Under the pieces are notes generated by a model. That model was given only the letters and a program-made list of their open reading frames with translations, made no database searches and was not told the DNA's origin. The position numbers and the translations under genes were made by a program. A stretch of DNA of 56,676 nt, from positions 1 to 56,676 of the forward strand of contig NZ_JAERRJ010000023.1 in the NCBI RefSeq assembly GCF_016741815.1, in the 5' to 3' direction. This document shows positions 16,640 to 25,025 of this stretch, piece by piece; within the stretch, counting starts at the first letter, position 1; each line of letters starts with the position of its first letter. This DNA is from Nocardia acididurans (GTDB lineage Bacteria; Actinomycetota; Actinomycetes; Mycobacteriales; Mycobacteriaceae).

Positions 16640-18676
16640 CTATTCGGGCCGAAGCTGTTCCAGTTCGGCCGCGATATCGAGGGCAAGTGGGTTGCCGACC
16701 TCACGGTAGTAGCCGAGTGCCGAACGGAATCGCACCTCGGCCTGCTCTCGCTGACCTGCGGCGAGTAACGCACGGCCGAGCCAGGACTGTGCGTGGGCCT
16801 GCCAGCGGCGAACCGCGGTGCGTTCGAACTCCTGGAGCGCCTGCTGATAAGCCCGGATCGCTGCTGCGGCATTGTCCTCGGCCAGCCTTGCGCGGCCCAG
16901 CACCAGCAGACATTTCGCGTGATTCTCCGATTCGTTGGTCGTCGCGTGGAAGATCGCTGCCCCGTGCCCGGCCTCCTCGATTGCCCGATCATATTGGCGT
17001 AGTTCGAGATACACGCGTGCGGACTGTAGATGCAGGAGAGCGCGTATCCGTTCGCGCTGTGCCGGTGGGATCGCGGTGTCGTCCGCCGCGAGCGTTGCCG
17101 CCCAGGATTCGGCGAAGTAGCGCAACGCGAAATGCCACCGTCCGCGCCGAGCGGCCGTCTTGCCCAGCCACTCGTGCGCACTCTGCACGCCGAGCAGATG
17201 GTTGAGATCCGAAGCCGCGGAGAGGGATTCCTCGAAACATCGCTCGGCGGCATCGTACTCGCCGATCTCCAGATATGCGGCCCCGAGCTGTGAGGTCAGT
17301 TGTAGTACACCCGGTGCGCTGGACACCGCACGTGCGGAGTCGAGCCCAGCCTCGTGGCTGTCGATCCATGTGTCGTACAGTCCGTTGAGGTGCAGATACT
17401 TCCAGATGACGACGCACAATTGCCAAGCCGTAGTGTGAGACCGGCTGTTGTGGAGTCCGTTCTGATGTGCCGCGCGGATGGCCGCGATCAGGTTCGCGTA
17501 TTCGGTGCCGAACCATTCCAGAGCATCTCGTGGAGAGTGATATCCGGTGTGCCCCAATGCCGATAGCGCATCGGTGACGGGTGCGACCATCCACCGGTTG
17601 GACAGCGCCACGCCCCGTGGCAGGGCGGCCTGTAGGCACCAGGTTGTCCAGCGGGATACGGTATTCCAGCTTTCGGCGGCATTCTCGCCCGTGCAGCGGG
17701 TGCGCGCATCGGCGCGCAGCACGGGGTGGAAAGCGTAGCGCTCGTACCCGGTCGCGACAGTCAGATTCCATTCGAGCAGATGCTCGAGCAGTAGGAACGC
17801 CTCATCGGAGTCGATACCCAATGCGGCTGCCGCAGCCTCCACACAGAAGTCCGCGGCGGGCAGCGATCCCAGAAGACGGTACGCACGCTTCTGCTCGGCA
17901 CCGAGGTTTTCGTAGGTGGCGTCGAGGAAGCGCATCATGCGCTGCTCCGGATCGAGATGCAGCGGGGTGACTTTCGCTGCCCGCAATTGTTTCAGCAACC
18001 GAGGCCCCCGTGCCGGGTTCAGCCGGATCTGGGCAGCGACTACCCGCACCAGCAGGGGAAAGCCACCACAGGCACGCACCAGGCCGTCGACGGTGGAGTC
18101 GTCGAGCTGGTCTCCGCCGGCGGCTGTCAGCGCACGGAAGAGCGCGCGAGCTGCCTCGGGCGCAAGAACATCCGGTGTGAAGGCTTTGAAACCCGCACTC
18201 TCCAGCCAGGGCCGCCGGAAGGGCGTGGTGGCGATGACCACTACACCGGCCGCGTCGTCCGGGGTCAGATCGCGCAGCTGACCAACGTTGTCGCAGTCAT
18301 CGACCACCAGGGCGAACCGTCTGTCTCGTGCGATGGTTCGGTAGACGTCGACCTTCTCCGGATCGGTGGCCGGTTGATCCGCAGGCAGGACGTCCAGCTG
18401 CCGCAGGGCCCGGCTCAGCAGTTCTCCCAGTGGAATGGATCGACCGTCCGGGCCGCGTCCGGTGAGCCAGATCATCGGCCCGTCGATTGCGGCGCGATGA
18501 ACCTTCACGAATTGGGTGACCAGGCAGGAAACGCCAAGCCCTTCGATTCCGTGAACATAGATTCGGCATGGAGTGCCCTCGGCTCGGCAGCGCTCCACCC
18601 AGGCGGCCATCTCGGACATGATCGATTCCCGGTTGAGGAACGGATGGGCCGAGGGCGCCGACCAGCTGTCGCTCAT
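16640..18676 (-). CDS. STAND protein: NB-ARC-like ATPase with C-terminal TPR repeats
   Basis: A 678-residue protein from ATG 18676, with GGGGAAGG. Residues about 10-290 are an NB-ARC/AfsR-like domain: Walker A region GIEGLGVSC at 43-51, Walker B LVVDDCD at 123-129, a sensor segment (VVVIATTPFRRPW) and a GxP-type CGGFPLLVRVVAAQIRLNP. Residues about 290-400 are the winged-helix link. The rest holds tetratricopeptide repeats (LGAAYLEIGEYDAAERCFEE, LVLGRARLAEDNAAAAIRAY). The invariant Walker A lysine is valine (codon GTT at 18532-18530), so nucleotide binding may be weak or static. There is no SARP domain. The neighbours suggest a signalling or conflict cassette. Confidence 0.88.
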   Translation of the reverse strand: MSDSWSAPSAHPFLNRESIMSEMAAWVERCRAEGTPCRIYVHGIEGLGVSCLVTQFVKVHRAAIDGPMIWLTGRGPDGRSIPLGELLSRALRQLDVLPADQPATDPEKVDVYRTIARDRRFALVVDDCDNVGQLRDLTPDDAAGVVVIATTPFRRPWLESAGFKAFTPDVLAPEAARALFRALTAAGGDQLDDSTVDGLVRACGGFPLLVRVVAAQIRLNPARGPRLLKQLRAAKVTPLHLDPEQRMMRFLDATYENLGAEQKRAYRLLGSLPAADFCVEAAAAALGIDSDEAFLLLEHLLEWNLTVATGYERYAFHPVLRADARTRCTGENAAESWNTVSRWTTWCLQAALPRGVALSNRWMVAPVTDALSALGHTGYHSPRDALEWFGTEYANLIAAIRAAHQNGLHNSRSHTTAWQLCVVIWKYLHLNGLYDTWIDSHEAGLDSARAVSSAPGVLQLTSQLGAAYLEIGEYDAAERCFEESLSAASDLNHLLGVQSAHEWLGKTAARRGRWHFALRYFAESWAATLAADDTAIPPAQRERIRALLHLQSARVYLELRQYDRAIEEAGHGAAIFHATTNESENHAKCLLVLGRARLAEDNAAAAIRAYQQALQEFERTAVRRWQAHAQSWLGRALLAAGQREQAEVRFRSALGYYREVGNPLALDIAAELEQLRPE

Positions 18677-18761
18677 CCGAGTGCCTTCCCCTGGGCGGTG
18701 ACGATCCGTCGCCAACTCTAGTGGATGTGACGTTTCGAACGCGGGAACCTGGCCACGGCAT

Positions 18762-20480
18762 TCATCGGTCACGCCCGCCAATGTGACTGAGCCGAACGGC
18801 TATTCGTCGCGAGCCAATGGTCAGGTGGATGTGCGCGGTATCCGACCGGGTGGCGGAAACGAGCCGGTCGTGACCGATCGCGGCGACCAGGGCCGCGCCC
18901 ATGGGCATGTCGATTGCCGGGACGGTCTCGGCTCGAGCGGTGCGTCCATCGCGAAATCGCATGACAGTCAAGCCATCCGGTGTAGTGGTCACGGCGACTG
19001 AACATGCCGGTCGATCCTGGAGTAGCTTCTCGAGTTCGGCATGTGCTGTCTCCGTTTCGCATTCGACGACCACGATATCGGCGTTGCCTCGGATATCCCG
19101 GCGTGGATGGTCGGCATGCGCGGCCAACAGGGTGTCGGTGGAACGCGCGCCGCGCCGCGGTGCCGGAGTGACATCCGCCGGCCATCGGACCGCAGTCGCC
19201 TCTGTGTCGGAATCCCAGGTGAGGGCGATGCGGCAGGCGCGCAAACGATCGGTAGTCGGTGTCAAACCACTTGCCTCGTACGGGATTACGACTGCGGAGT
19301 GATCGGGTTCGGGGAGGTTCAGCAACCGGTAGGCCTCCGAGCGCAGCAGGTGGGCCGACTCGCCTGGAACCGAACTGGCCAGCGCGGCAACCCCGGTCAA
19401 GGCACCGGGATCGAATTCTGTTGCCGCCTTGGTGATCTGCTCTGCCAATGGTTGGCTGGTGTGCAGTGTCGGAGCGGTTCTGCCGAGCAGGTCCATGATC
19501 GAATCGGGCGCGACCTCGTCGCGCGGATGCGTCGCCAGCAGCGTTGGGATGCCCAGCGCCGCAGCGTATCCGGTGACCGCTCCGAAGTCGCCCACGACCA
19601 CGTCCGAGGCCACAATGGTTTGCTGCCAGCCGCTCAGGGGAGGAATCAGGCGCAGTCCCGAACGGAGGGCGTTCGCCAGCCATAGTCGGACCTGATAGGG
19701 GCCGTGCGCGAACCAGGCGTTCGGGTGCACGATGGCGGCGACCACGTGCTCATCACAGCTGAGCTCGCTCAGTAGGTCGTCGATGAGTTCGGGATACTGT
19801 CCGAGTAGCGATTTCGGACCCCATGTCGAGGAGACGGTGACGAGTTTCGAGTCCGGTGGGGCGTCGAGCGCTCCGCGGAACTCGGGTCTCGACGATCGGC
19901 TGGCAAGCATCCGATCGAGGCACGGGTCTCCGGCGACCACTGCGTGGGGGAGTGCTTCAGGAGCGCTGGCGGCCAAGCGTTTTCGGTCCTGCTCGTTCGG
20001 CAGAATTATCGCGTCGGGAGCTATTCCATCATGCAGAAGCCAGTCGCGGCTCAGGCCGTAGACGCTTCTCGCTTCTCGCTTCTCGCTTCTCGCTTCTCGC
20101 TTCTCGCTTCTCGCGAGCTTAGTATATCCGATTCCGTGTGACATCACGGCGAGAGGAGCTGAAATACTGTGCAAATCCCCGCTATGGTGCACCGACAATG
20201 CCAGATCGAATTTATCGGAAAGTGCTCGTGCCCAAGGAATTACCACCGCACCATCTGCGGCGAGCTGGCGTTCCACATCACCGGTGACGTGAGATACGTT
20301 GGGAAATGTGAACATCAACTGAATGCGCCGGTCGGACTCGAATATCGGAAGGATGTCGGCGAGTCGATTCCATGCCGTCATCGTATGGACGACGATCAGT
20401 ACGGTCCGGGTGGATTGCACGGTGATCCAGTGCGGGTGGCCGGTTGAATTCGGTTCGGCTGTCTCCGATGGTCGGCGCAC
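18762..20480 (-). CDS. GT-B/CDP-glycerol-transferase-like protein with in-frame heptanucleotide repeat
   Basis: A 572-residue protein from GTG 20480. The N-terminal half looks like a glycosyltransferase-B or CDP-glycerol glycerophosphotransferase-type fold: VLIVVHTMTAWNRLADILPI, PLAVMSHGIGYTKL, ALPHAVVAGDPCLDRMLAS, VSSTWGPKSLLGQYPELIDD, and the donor-site-like SDVVVGDFGAVTGYAAALGI around residue 310. The C-terminal 200 residues are unassigned. At residues about 123-139, just after GIGYTKL, a 7-base tandem repeat encodes two and a half copies of ARSEKRE. The downstream gene is the STAND protein, 85 bases away. Enzymatic activity is inference from fold likeness. Confidence 0.7.
   Translation of the reverse strand: MRRPSETAEPNSTGHPHWITVQSTRTVLIVVHTMTAWNRLADILPIFESDRRIQLMFTFPNVSHVTGDVERQLAADGAVVIPWARALSDKFDLALSVHHSGDLHSISAPLAVMSHGIGYTKLARSEKREARSEKREARSVYGLSRDWLLHDGIAPDAIILPNEQDRKRLAASAPEALPHAVVAGDPCLDRMLASRSSRPEFRGALDAPPDSKLVTVSSTWGPKSLLGQYPELIDDLLSELSCDEHVVAAIVHPNAWFAHGPYQVRLWLANALRSGLRLIPPLSGWQQTIVASDVVVGDFGAVTGYAAALGIPTLLATHPRDEVAPDSIMDLLGRTAPTLHTSQPLAEQITKAATEFDPGALTGVAALASSVPGESAHLLRSEAYRLLNLPEPDHSAVVIPYEASGLTPTTDRLRACRIALTWDSDTEATAVRWPADVTPAPRRGARSTDTLLAAHADHPRRDIRGNADIVVVECETETAHAELEKLLQDRPACSVAVTTTPDGLTVMRFRDGRTARAETVPAIDMPMGAALVAAIGHDRLVSATRSDTAHIHLTIGSRRIAVRLSHIGGRDR
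20065..20113. repeat. Seven tandem copies of the heptanucleotide CTTCTCG
   Basis: Seven perfect, uninterrupted copies of CTTCTCG (CGAGAAG on the coding strand) span 49 bases inside the transferase-like gene. Three units equal 21 bases, giving a seven-residue period in the protein. Because the unit is not a multiple of three, gain or loss of one unit would shift the frame and truncate the product. This is the layout of a phase-variable contingency gene. At seven copies the frame is open. Confidence 0.95.
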
Positions 20481-20605
20481 GCGTGGTTCTCCCCTTGTCG
20501 ATCTCGCGTGTCCACCGTAGCGCGGCGCCCGAACTCATGTCGCGGCGCCGCTGGGTACGGTCCGGCGTCGGCGATCGTGTGCCCCGACGATCTGCTCGGT
20601 GCCGC

Positions 20606-20977
20606 TCAGACCTCGAGGTCTTCCTCGATCGCCTTCAAACGGTGGCGCGCGAAGGCGAGATTGCCGCTGTCGCGATCGAGCGCAAGATAAAGGAACAGCC
20701 CCCGAGTCTTTCGGCCATGGGTCGGTCGCAGGATGTGATATTGGCTGCCGAGCGTGATGAGCACGTCCTCGATGGAGTCGTTCATTCCGAGCTGTTCGAT
20801 CGTGCGCACCTTCGCGCGAATCAGTTCGGTGTTGCCGGCGGCGGCGAGCTCGATGTCGAGCGCTTTCGTGCCGTTGACCACGCCGAGCGGCATCCCGCTG
20901 CCGTAGTCGACGATGGCGGCTCCGATCGCGCCGTCCAGCAACATCATGTCCTTTAAGGCGACGTCCATATTCGTCAT
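20606..20977 (-). CDS. Roadblock/LC7-like protein
   Basis: A 123-residue protein from ATG 20977, with AGAAGGA. The pattern LDGAIGAAIVDYGSGMPLGV, then DIELAAAGNTELIRAKVRTI and ITLGSQYHILRPTHG, followed by LFLYLALDRDSGNLAFARHR, is that of actinobacterial Roadblock-like proteins. These often partner small GTPases or sensor kinases in conservon-type operons. No GTPase or kinase is adjacent here. The next gene on the strand is the transferase-like gene 125 bases on, so it may belong to that cassette. The 296 bases before it (20978-21273) show no gene. Confidence 0.75.
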   Translation of the reverse strand: MTNMDVALKDMMLLDGAIGAAIVDYGSGMPLGVVNGTKALDIELAAAGNTELIRAKVRTIEQLGMNDSIEDVLITLGSQYHILRPTHGRKTRGLFLYLALDRDSGNLAFARHRLKAIEEDLEV

Positions 20978-21273
20978 GATCAATCCTTCTGTATGCCCCG
21001 GTGGTGTCGTATCGGGCGGTGCGGACGCTACCCACGAGCAACTGAGGTCGCTGGCCGTTTGATGAAGAATTCCACGAGGTATGCAATTTCTGACTTCTGC
21101 AACCAGGCAGCCAGCCGGGGTTGATGCACGACGTTGCTGGTCATTGCCCGTCGGCGTATCGACTCGAGGTGTCAAGGCCTGCAGACGAGGTCTGAGCCGG
21201 AATTCGTTGCTCCAGTGGCGCACGAGGCCACGGAGGGTTGGGGCCTGCTGATCCTCGAGAGTTCACACAAGGG

Positions 21274-21906
21274 TCAGCGAGACATGTAACCATCGGGGTT
21301 GTTCGCCAATGCCTGTGCGACCGAGCGAGTGCTGTCTTCGAGCTGTGCTTTGGATTCTGTGGATGGGGAGTCGCCTGCGTTCAAATCGGCGAGTTTCACC
21401 AGTACGGATACGTTCTGGATGCGGAAATTCAGGCTGGTGGCGAGTCCGCCCCCGGATGCGGGCTTGGTCTCGAGGTAGGCCTCCTCGCCGACCCCCGCGA
21501 CAGGCGTGGCATCTGTGGGTCGATTCTGGTTGAACCCGTCCCGCGCGAACGCCACGCGGTCGGCCTTGCCGGTGCCGTCGTCGAACTTTCCTACAGTGAC
21601 CGCGACATAGACCGTCCGTGTGCTCGTCGCGCGGGAGTACGGCGCGTAGCAGGTGAGCACATCCGAGATCTGTTCGTATGTGGTAGTGGTTTGCTGGTAC
21701 TCGGCATTCGGATCGTAGAGATCACCTGCGAATGCCGCGATCGGGTCTTTGGCGACTCCGACCACTGCCGGACATCCATTCGGTGTCGCGGTGTAGGCCG
21801 TGGTGGGGTTGGTCTCGCCTTCGCGGCTCCCGGTGTCGCCGGTGCAGCTCGCGAGTGCCAGTGCGCAACCGGCTGCGAGGGCCGCGATCGATGAACGCTG
21901 GATCAC
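21274..21906 (-). CDS. DUF3558-like lipoprotein
   Basis: A 210-residue lipoprotein from GTG 21906, overlapping the upstream ESX gene as GTGA. It has a signal peptide with lipobox LASC at about residues 18-21, then a threonine-rich linker, NGCPAVVGVAKDPIAAFAG and a second cysteine in ISDVLTCYAPYSRA. The rest (VAVTVGKFDDGTGKADRVAF, GVGEEAYLETKPASGGGLAT, NFRIQNVSVLVKLADLNAG) matches the DUF3558 layout. Lipoproteins of this class are common beside ESX genes in Nocardia. It is the last gene of the ESX-linked operon. Confidence 0.8.
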   Translation of the reverse strand: MIQRSSIAALAAGCALALASCTGDTGSREGETNPTTAYTATPNGCPAVVGVAKDPIAAFAGDLYDPNAEYQQTTTTYEQISDVLTCYAPYSRATSTRTVYVAVTVGKFDDGTGKADRVAFARDGFNQNRPTDATPVAGVGEEAYLETKPASGGGLATSLNFRIQNVSVLVKLADLNAGDSPSTESKAQLEDSTRSVAQALANNPDGYMSR

Positions 21907-22688
21907 GAGGGCTGGCCCCAGCCGGGCCCGGTCGGATTGCGAGGTTGCCAGCCTCCTGTGTCGGTCGCGGCCGGCGCCATGGCCGCGGGGATCTCCACCT
22001 TGCTGATATTGGTGATGATGTCGTCCACCTCGCCTCCGATCTTGGTCATGTAGTTCTCCACGCTCTGGACTATGGTGCCGGTCTCTCGCATGAAGTCCGC
22101 GACGGCCTCGGTTGCGGCGCTGTAGGCATTGTCGGTGCCCGCCGCGCCTCCGGTGAAGATTACCGACAGGGCATTGATTCCGGTCTTCCGTATGGCCGAC
22201 TCGTACTGCGCCAGGTCCGAGGCGGTGTTCGAAATATGGACGATGGCCTGCGAGTAGGCATTCGACACGAATGCGCCGATGTTATTCAAATGTGTTGCCA
22301 TAGAGGCAATTTCGGTGCGGTTGTTCCTGGTCGCAGTCGCCAGTCGAGTGACATAGTCGACCGCGCTTTCGCGGGCTGAACCGTTCCAGCGTGCTTTGAG
22401 GTTCTCGTTGGCCGTGTCCAGGCCATTCCCGTCATCGCTGCCGTCGACGGCCTGGGTGAGTTGAGATACCGAGCCTTGCCAGGCGGCCAGTACGGTCGAT
22501 ACGGCGTTCGGGTTCCCGAGCATCTTTTGGATGTTGTCGACCCGAGTGCGCACGCTGGTGCCGAAGTTCAACTCTTCGGCGAACAGCACAACATAGGCGG
22601 CTTGCTCGTAGGGGAACACCAGCTCGGCCGGTAGGTTGTTGGGGTTCTTGTCCGCTGGTATCGCATAATCCTGGGTACCGTCTGCCAT
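21903..22688 (-). CDS. ESX/type VII secretion-associated WXG-like protein
   Basis: A 261-residue, mostly helical protein from ATG 22688. An ENLKARWNGSARESAVDYVT segment near residue 110 supplies a WXG turn between two long helices, as in ESX effectors such as long WXG100 or PPE-like proteins. A helical C-terminal half follows (AYSAATEAVADFMRETGTIV), and then a proline/glycine-rich tail. It follows the EspC-like gene by two bases and is coupled to the DUF3558-like lipoprotein by a GTGA overlap. No secretion ATPase lies in the window, so the machinery must be elsewhere. Confidence 0.7.
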   Translation of the reverse strand: MADGTQDYAIPADKNPNNLPAELVFPYEQAAYVVLFAEELNFGTSVRTRVDNIQKMLGNPNAVSTVLAAWQGSVSQLTQAVDGSDDGNGLDTANENLKARWNGSARESAVDYVTRLATATRNNRTEIASMATHLNNIGAFVSNAYSQAIVHISNTASDLAQYESAIRKTGINALSVIFTGGAAGTDNAYSAATEAVADFMRETGTIVQSVENYMTKIGGEVDDIITNISKVEIPAAMAPAATDTGGWQPRNPTGPGWGQPS

Positions 22689-22690
22689 CG

Positions 22691-23013
22691 TCAGTACCCC
22701 AACTGTGCGTCGATGTAGCCGAATTGCCGATAGTAGTCGGCGTCGAGACCTTCGAAATGCGTTGCGCAGGTCTTCAGTCCATCGGCTGCCGTTTGGATGG
22801 CTGTCGATCCGTCACGCAGTTTGCTTGCCAAGTTCGCGCCCGCCAAGTTCAGCTTCCCGGCGATCTCCTTGCCGTACTGGCCGAGTGCGTTCGTATCCAG
22901 CGGCGTCTCCACGACGTTCTTCTTCGCTGTGTCCCAGTGCTCCGACGTCTGGCGGACCTCTTCCGCCTGCAGTTTCAATGCGTCTGGGCCACACGAAAGT
23001 CGACGCTAGCCAT
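22691..23013 (-). CDS. EspC-like ESX-associated protein, apparently frameshifted near its start
   Basis: The body, from the TTG at 22978 on (LQAEEVRQTSEHWDTAKKNV, then TALQTAADGL-type helices and FEGLDADYYRQFGYIDAQLG), matches small EspC/WXG-type ESX proteins of about 105 residues. The natural start is ATG 23013, which has a good GAGG site and reads MASVDFRVAQTH, stop. One extra C in the CCC run (22986-22988) would give MASVDFRVAPDALKLQAEE, joining the two parts. So the gene lacks one base here: a true mutation, a recoding site or a sequencing error. The start overlaps the upstream gene by eight bases. Confidence 0.7.
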
Positions 23014-23332
23014 GGAACACCTCGCTGTGTCTGCGTTGCGGCCGTGGCCGCGCCTGTGCCGAATTGATAGCCGCTCTAACGGCATTCAACACGCTGAACT
23101 CGTTCGATTGCGCCACTTCGTAGGGCTCCAACTCGATTGCGTGCAGCGTGCCGTTCCCGTCGACGACGACATATCCGTATTCGGTTCCGGCGTATTCGTC
23201 GACTATCGAAACCCGCCGACGTTCCTCGGCCCGTCGCGCCGTGTGCCGTCCCGACCGTATCTCGCCGAGCAGCTCGTGCCACGCCTGATTCATCTCTTTG
23301 ACGCGGTGGTACAGCCGATCGAACTCAGTCAC
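23006..23332 (-). CDS. YbaB/EbfC-like small protein
   Basis: A 108-residue protein from GTG 23332, overlapping the previous stop as GTGA. An N-terminal helix (LYHRVKEMNQAWHELLGEIR) precedes a strand region (YGYVVVDGNGTLHAIELEPY) and a last helix (SVLNAVRAAINSAQAR). This is the arrangement of YbaB/EbfC nucleoid-associated proteins, as often found in ESX-linked gene sets of Nocardia. DNA binding is not shown. It may act as a structural partner of the secreted proteins. Confidence 0.65.
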   Translation of the reverse strand: MTEFDRLYHRVKEMNQAWHELLGEIRSGRHTARRAEERRRVSIVDEYAGTEYGYVVVDGNGTLHAIELEPYEVAQSNEFSVLNAVRAAINSAQARPRPQRRHSEVFHG

Positions 23333-23673
23333 CCCCGAAACCCCTTCTCGAACGGAAACTCGTCCGAAAACCGCTGTGCCGCAACCTCTGCCGCTCTCGA
23401 GCGTGCTGCATTGACCGCTGAGACGATCGCTCTCGCGGCGGCGTCGATCTCGTCGCCCAGGGCCCAGGCCGGCCGATTCAAGTCCCCGAATCCGCGAGGC
23501 AGGACAATGTCGAGCACTTCTCCGGTTCCTCCGACAAGCACTCGAGCGAGCCCGTCTACCGACGATTCGCGATATTCCTGCCTGCGACAGTCTTCGGCCA
23601 CCCGGTTGATCCGCCGCCGTACCTCAACAAGCTCGCGCTCGAACTGTTCCTGCTCCCGCGCCGAATCACCCAC
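23329..23673 (-). CDS. YbaB/EbfC-family protein
   Basis: A 114-residue protein from GTG 23673, first gene of the operon. A long basic helix (REQEQFERELVEVRRRINRV) leads into the family's strands (ARVLVGGTGEVLDIVLPRGF) and a long C-terminal helix (LGDEIDAAARAIVSAVNAAR). Order on the strand: this gene, a second YbaB-like gene, the EspC-like gene, the WXG-like gene, the lipoprotein. All are overlapped or within two bases. No promoter motif was identified in front. Confidence 0.7.
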   Translation of the reverse strand: MGDSAREQEQFERELVEVRRRINRVAEDCRRQEYRESSVDGLARVLVGGTGEVLDIVLPRGFGDLNRPAWALGDEIDAAARAIVSAVNAARSRAAEVAAQRFSDEFPFEKGFRG

Positions 23674-23975
23674 GAGCCCCCCGTTGCTTCTAGATCGCTA
23701 GTCGTTTCCGACGATAGCAGGGCATTGCCCATGTCCGCTTGCGCAGGAGGCCTGCACTTCAGGAGCCGGTGAATCATGAACCAGCCCAACGGAGCCCGGA
23801 GAAAGCTACCGAAATTCAGGATGATGTGAAGCGGTGGTACGGGTAGGCCGTTCGGTCACCGTAGCGCCTGATCAACCGGCCGCTGTGGCCGGGCGAGGAG
23901 CTTCTGCCCAGACAACCTCGGCTCCGCTCTACGCGCCTGGCCACCCCGTGCGCCCAGGGCCCCGCCGGATGGTGT

Positions 23976-24080
23976 GTGAATCACCGGCTCGAGGAAATCT
24001 GCGAGCCGACTCTGGTTTTGACCAGCGCGCAGGACAAGATGGCCCCGACCAGCTATTGCGAGGCGGCGGTTAGCCGGATC
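23976..24080 (+). pseudogene. Fragment of an alpha/beta hydrolase C-terminal region
   Basis: The frame from GTG 23976 reads NHRLEEICEPTLVLTSAQDK then MAPTSYCEAAVSRI. This matches the strand-and-acid region (PTLVL...D) found before the catalytic histidine in alpha/beta hydrolases. The nucleophile elbow and the final histidine are absent in any frame nearby. It reads as a leftover of a deleted gene. Confidence 0.45.
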
Positions 24081-24178
24081 CGCAGTCGGCGACTAACGCG
24101 GTGGCGCACCCTCGTGGATAGTCGCTCCGATTTTCGCTCGGTAGGTGTGAAAGGTCCGCGAGTGGGAACCCTGTGCGG

Positions 24179-24245
24179 TGAGGGAGACCTCGTGGCCAGT
24201 TCCCCGATGGTTGTCCCAACCCCTTGTGGGTCGAGGTCTCCCTCA
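24179..24245. repeat. Perfect 14-base inverted repeat with 39-base loop
   Basis: TGAGGGAGACCTCG at 24179-24192 is repeated exactly in reverse complement at 24232-24245. The loop itself can form a smaller hairpin (GGTTG...CAACC, about 24209-24221). No gene end lies close by and no U-tract follows, so it is not an obvious terminator. It could be a structured RNA or a short mobile repeat. Confidence 0.8.
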
Positions 24246-24511
24246 GCCCAGCCGCCCAATGTCTGCTGCGGCTCGTGCTGCTACTAGGCGTGTCGTTGGC
24301 GACCGCGCGACTGGACCAGCGAGCGGGTCAAGAAGAGTTGCGGCGTAGCCGGTTTCATCACGGAGTTCTGCCATAGAGGTGGCCGTGCAGCTAGCGGCCT
24401 GCGGGCATCTCGATTCGTCAGCGATGCCCATCTACGCGCCCCGGCCCTAACCGAACATCGCCGAGGAGAGCCACATGGGCTGCTTGCGGGAATCTCTGTC
24501 GAAGTCGGGAC

Positions 24512-24862
24512 CTAGAGTTCTGACTCGGTGGACACTGTGCCGCTTCGGGAGCGCCCTTTCACCGCCTGACGTTCCCGGGCCAGTGCCTCCTCGAGCAGGT
24601 GCAACATGGGCACCCTGGCGAGAGAGTCCTTCGTGGCGGCCTGGTCGACATCGCTGTGGGTGAGAAGCCCCGCTGCGATCAAACCTTCGACGGGGTTGGC
24701 CCCATAGACACGTGCCAGTTCGATGACCATATCGGCCGCAGGAGGATCGGATTCGAGGTGTCGCTTGATGCGTGGTCCGGTGCTGTTCAGTTGCGCCGCG
24801 ATGGCACGGGTGCTTGCTCCACGCGTGATGGTCAGCTTCCACACCTCAAAGGTCGGCTTCAT
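24512..24862 (-). CDS. Helix-turn-helix (XRE-like) DNA-binding protein
   Basis: A 116-residue protein from ATG 24862, with AGGAAGA ahead. The N-terminal domain, WKLTITRGASTRAIAAQLNS then TGPRIKRHLESDPPAADMVI and ELARVYGANPVEGLIAAGLL, follows the five-helix pattern of XRE-type regulators. The last 40 residues are a charged helix and a serine/threonine-rich tail. No partner gene is evident. It is divergent from the hydrolase gene at 25026. Confidence 0.7.
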   Translation of the reverse strand: MKPTFEVWKLTITRGASTRAIAAQLNSTGPRIKRHLESDPPAADMVIELARVYGANPVEGLIAAGLLTHSDVDQAATKDSLARVPMLHLLEEALARERQAVKGRSRSGTVSTESEL

Positions 24863-25025
24863 CTTCGCATCTTCCTGGTGTCCCCCTGTGCACACTATCC
24901 GGAGATGGATCACAGAGGAACGAATCTAGCTGGTACTGAACCACTCCCGTCACCCGATCCGGCATACGAATGTCAGACCCTTCGTCTAGTGTCACGACCG
25001 CACCCGAGCTCGTGAGGATATCGCC

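Larger units (their letters stand above)
23674..24511. other. Gene-poor stretch with remnants
   Basis: No intact gene was recognised over 838 bases. It contains a probable alpha/beta hydrolase fragment near 23976 and a large perfect inverted repeat at 24179-24245. Short frames such as 24243-24431 on the minus strand have no protein-like features. Confidence 0.6.

Noticed and set aside
24179..24245. Reading the inverted repeat as a terminator or insertion sequence ends
   Set aside because: The loop is too long for a terminator, no gene ends there, and there is no transposase or target duplication.
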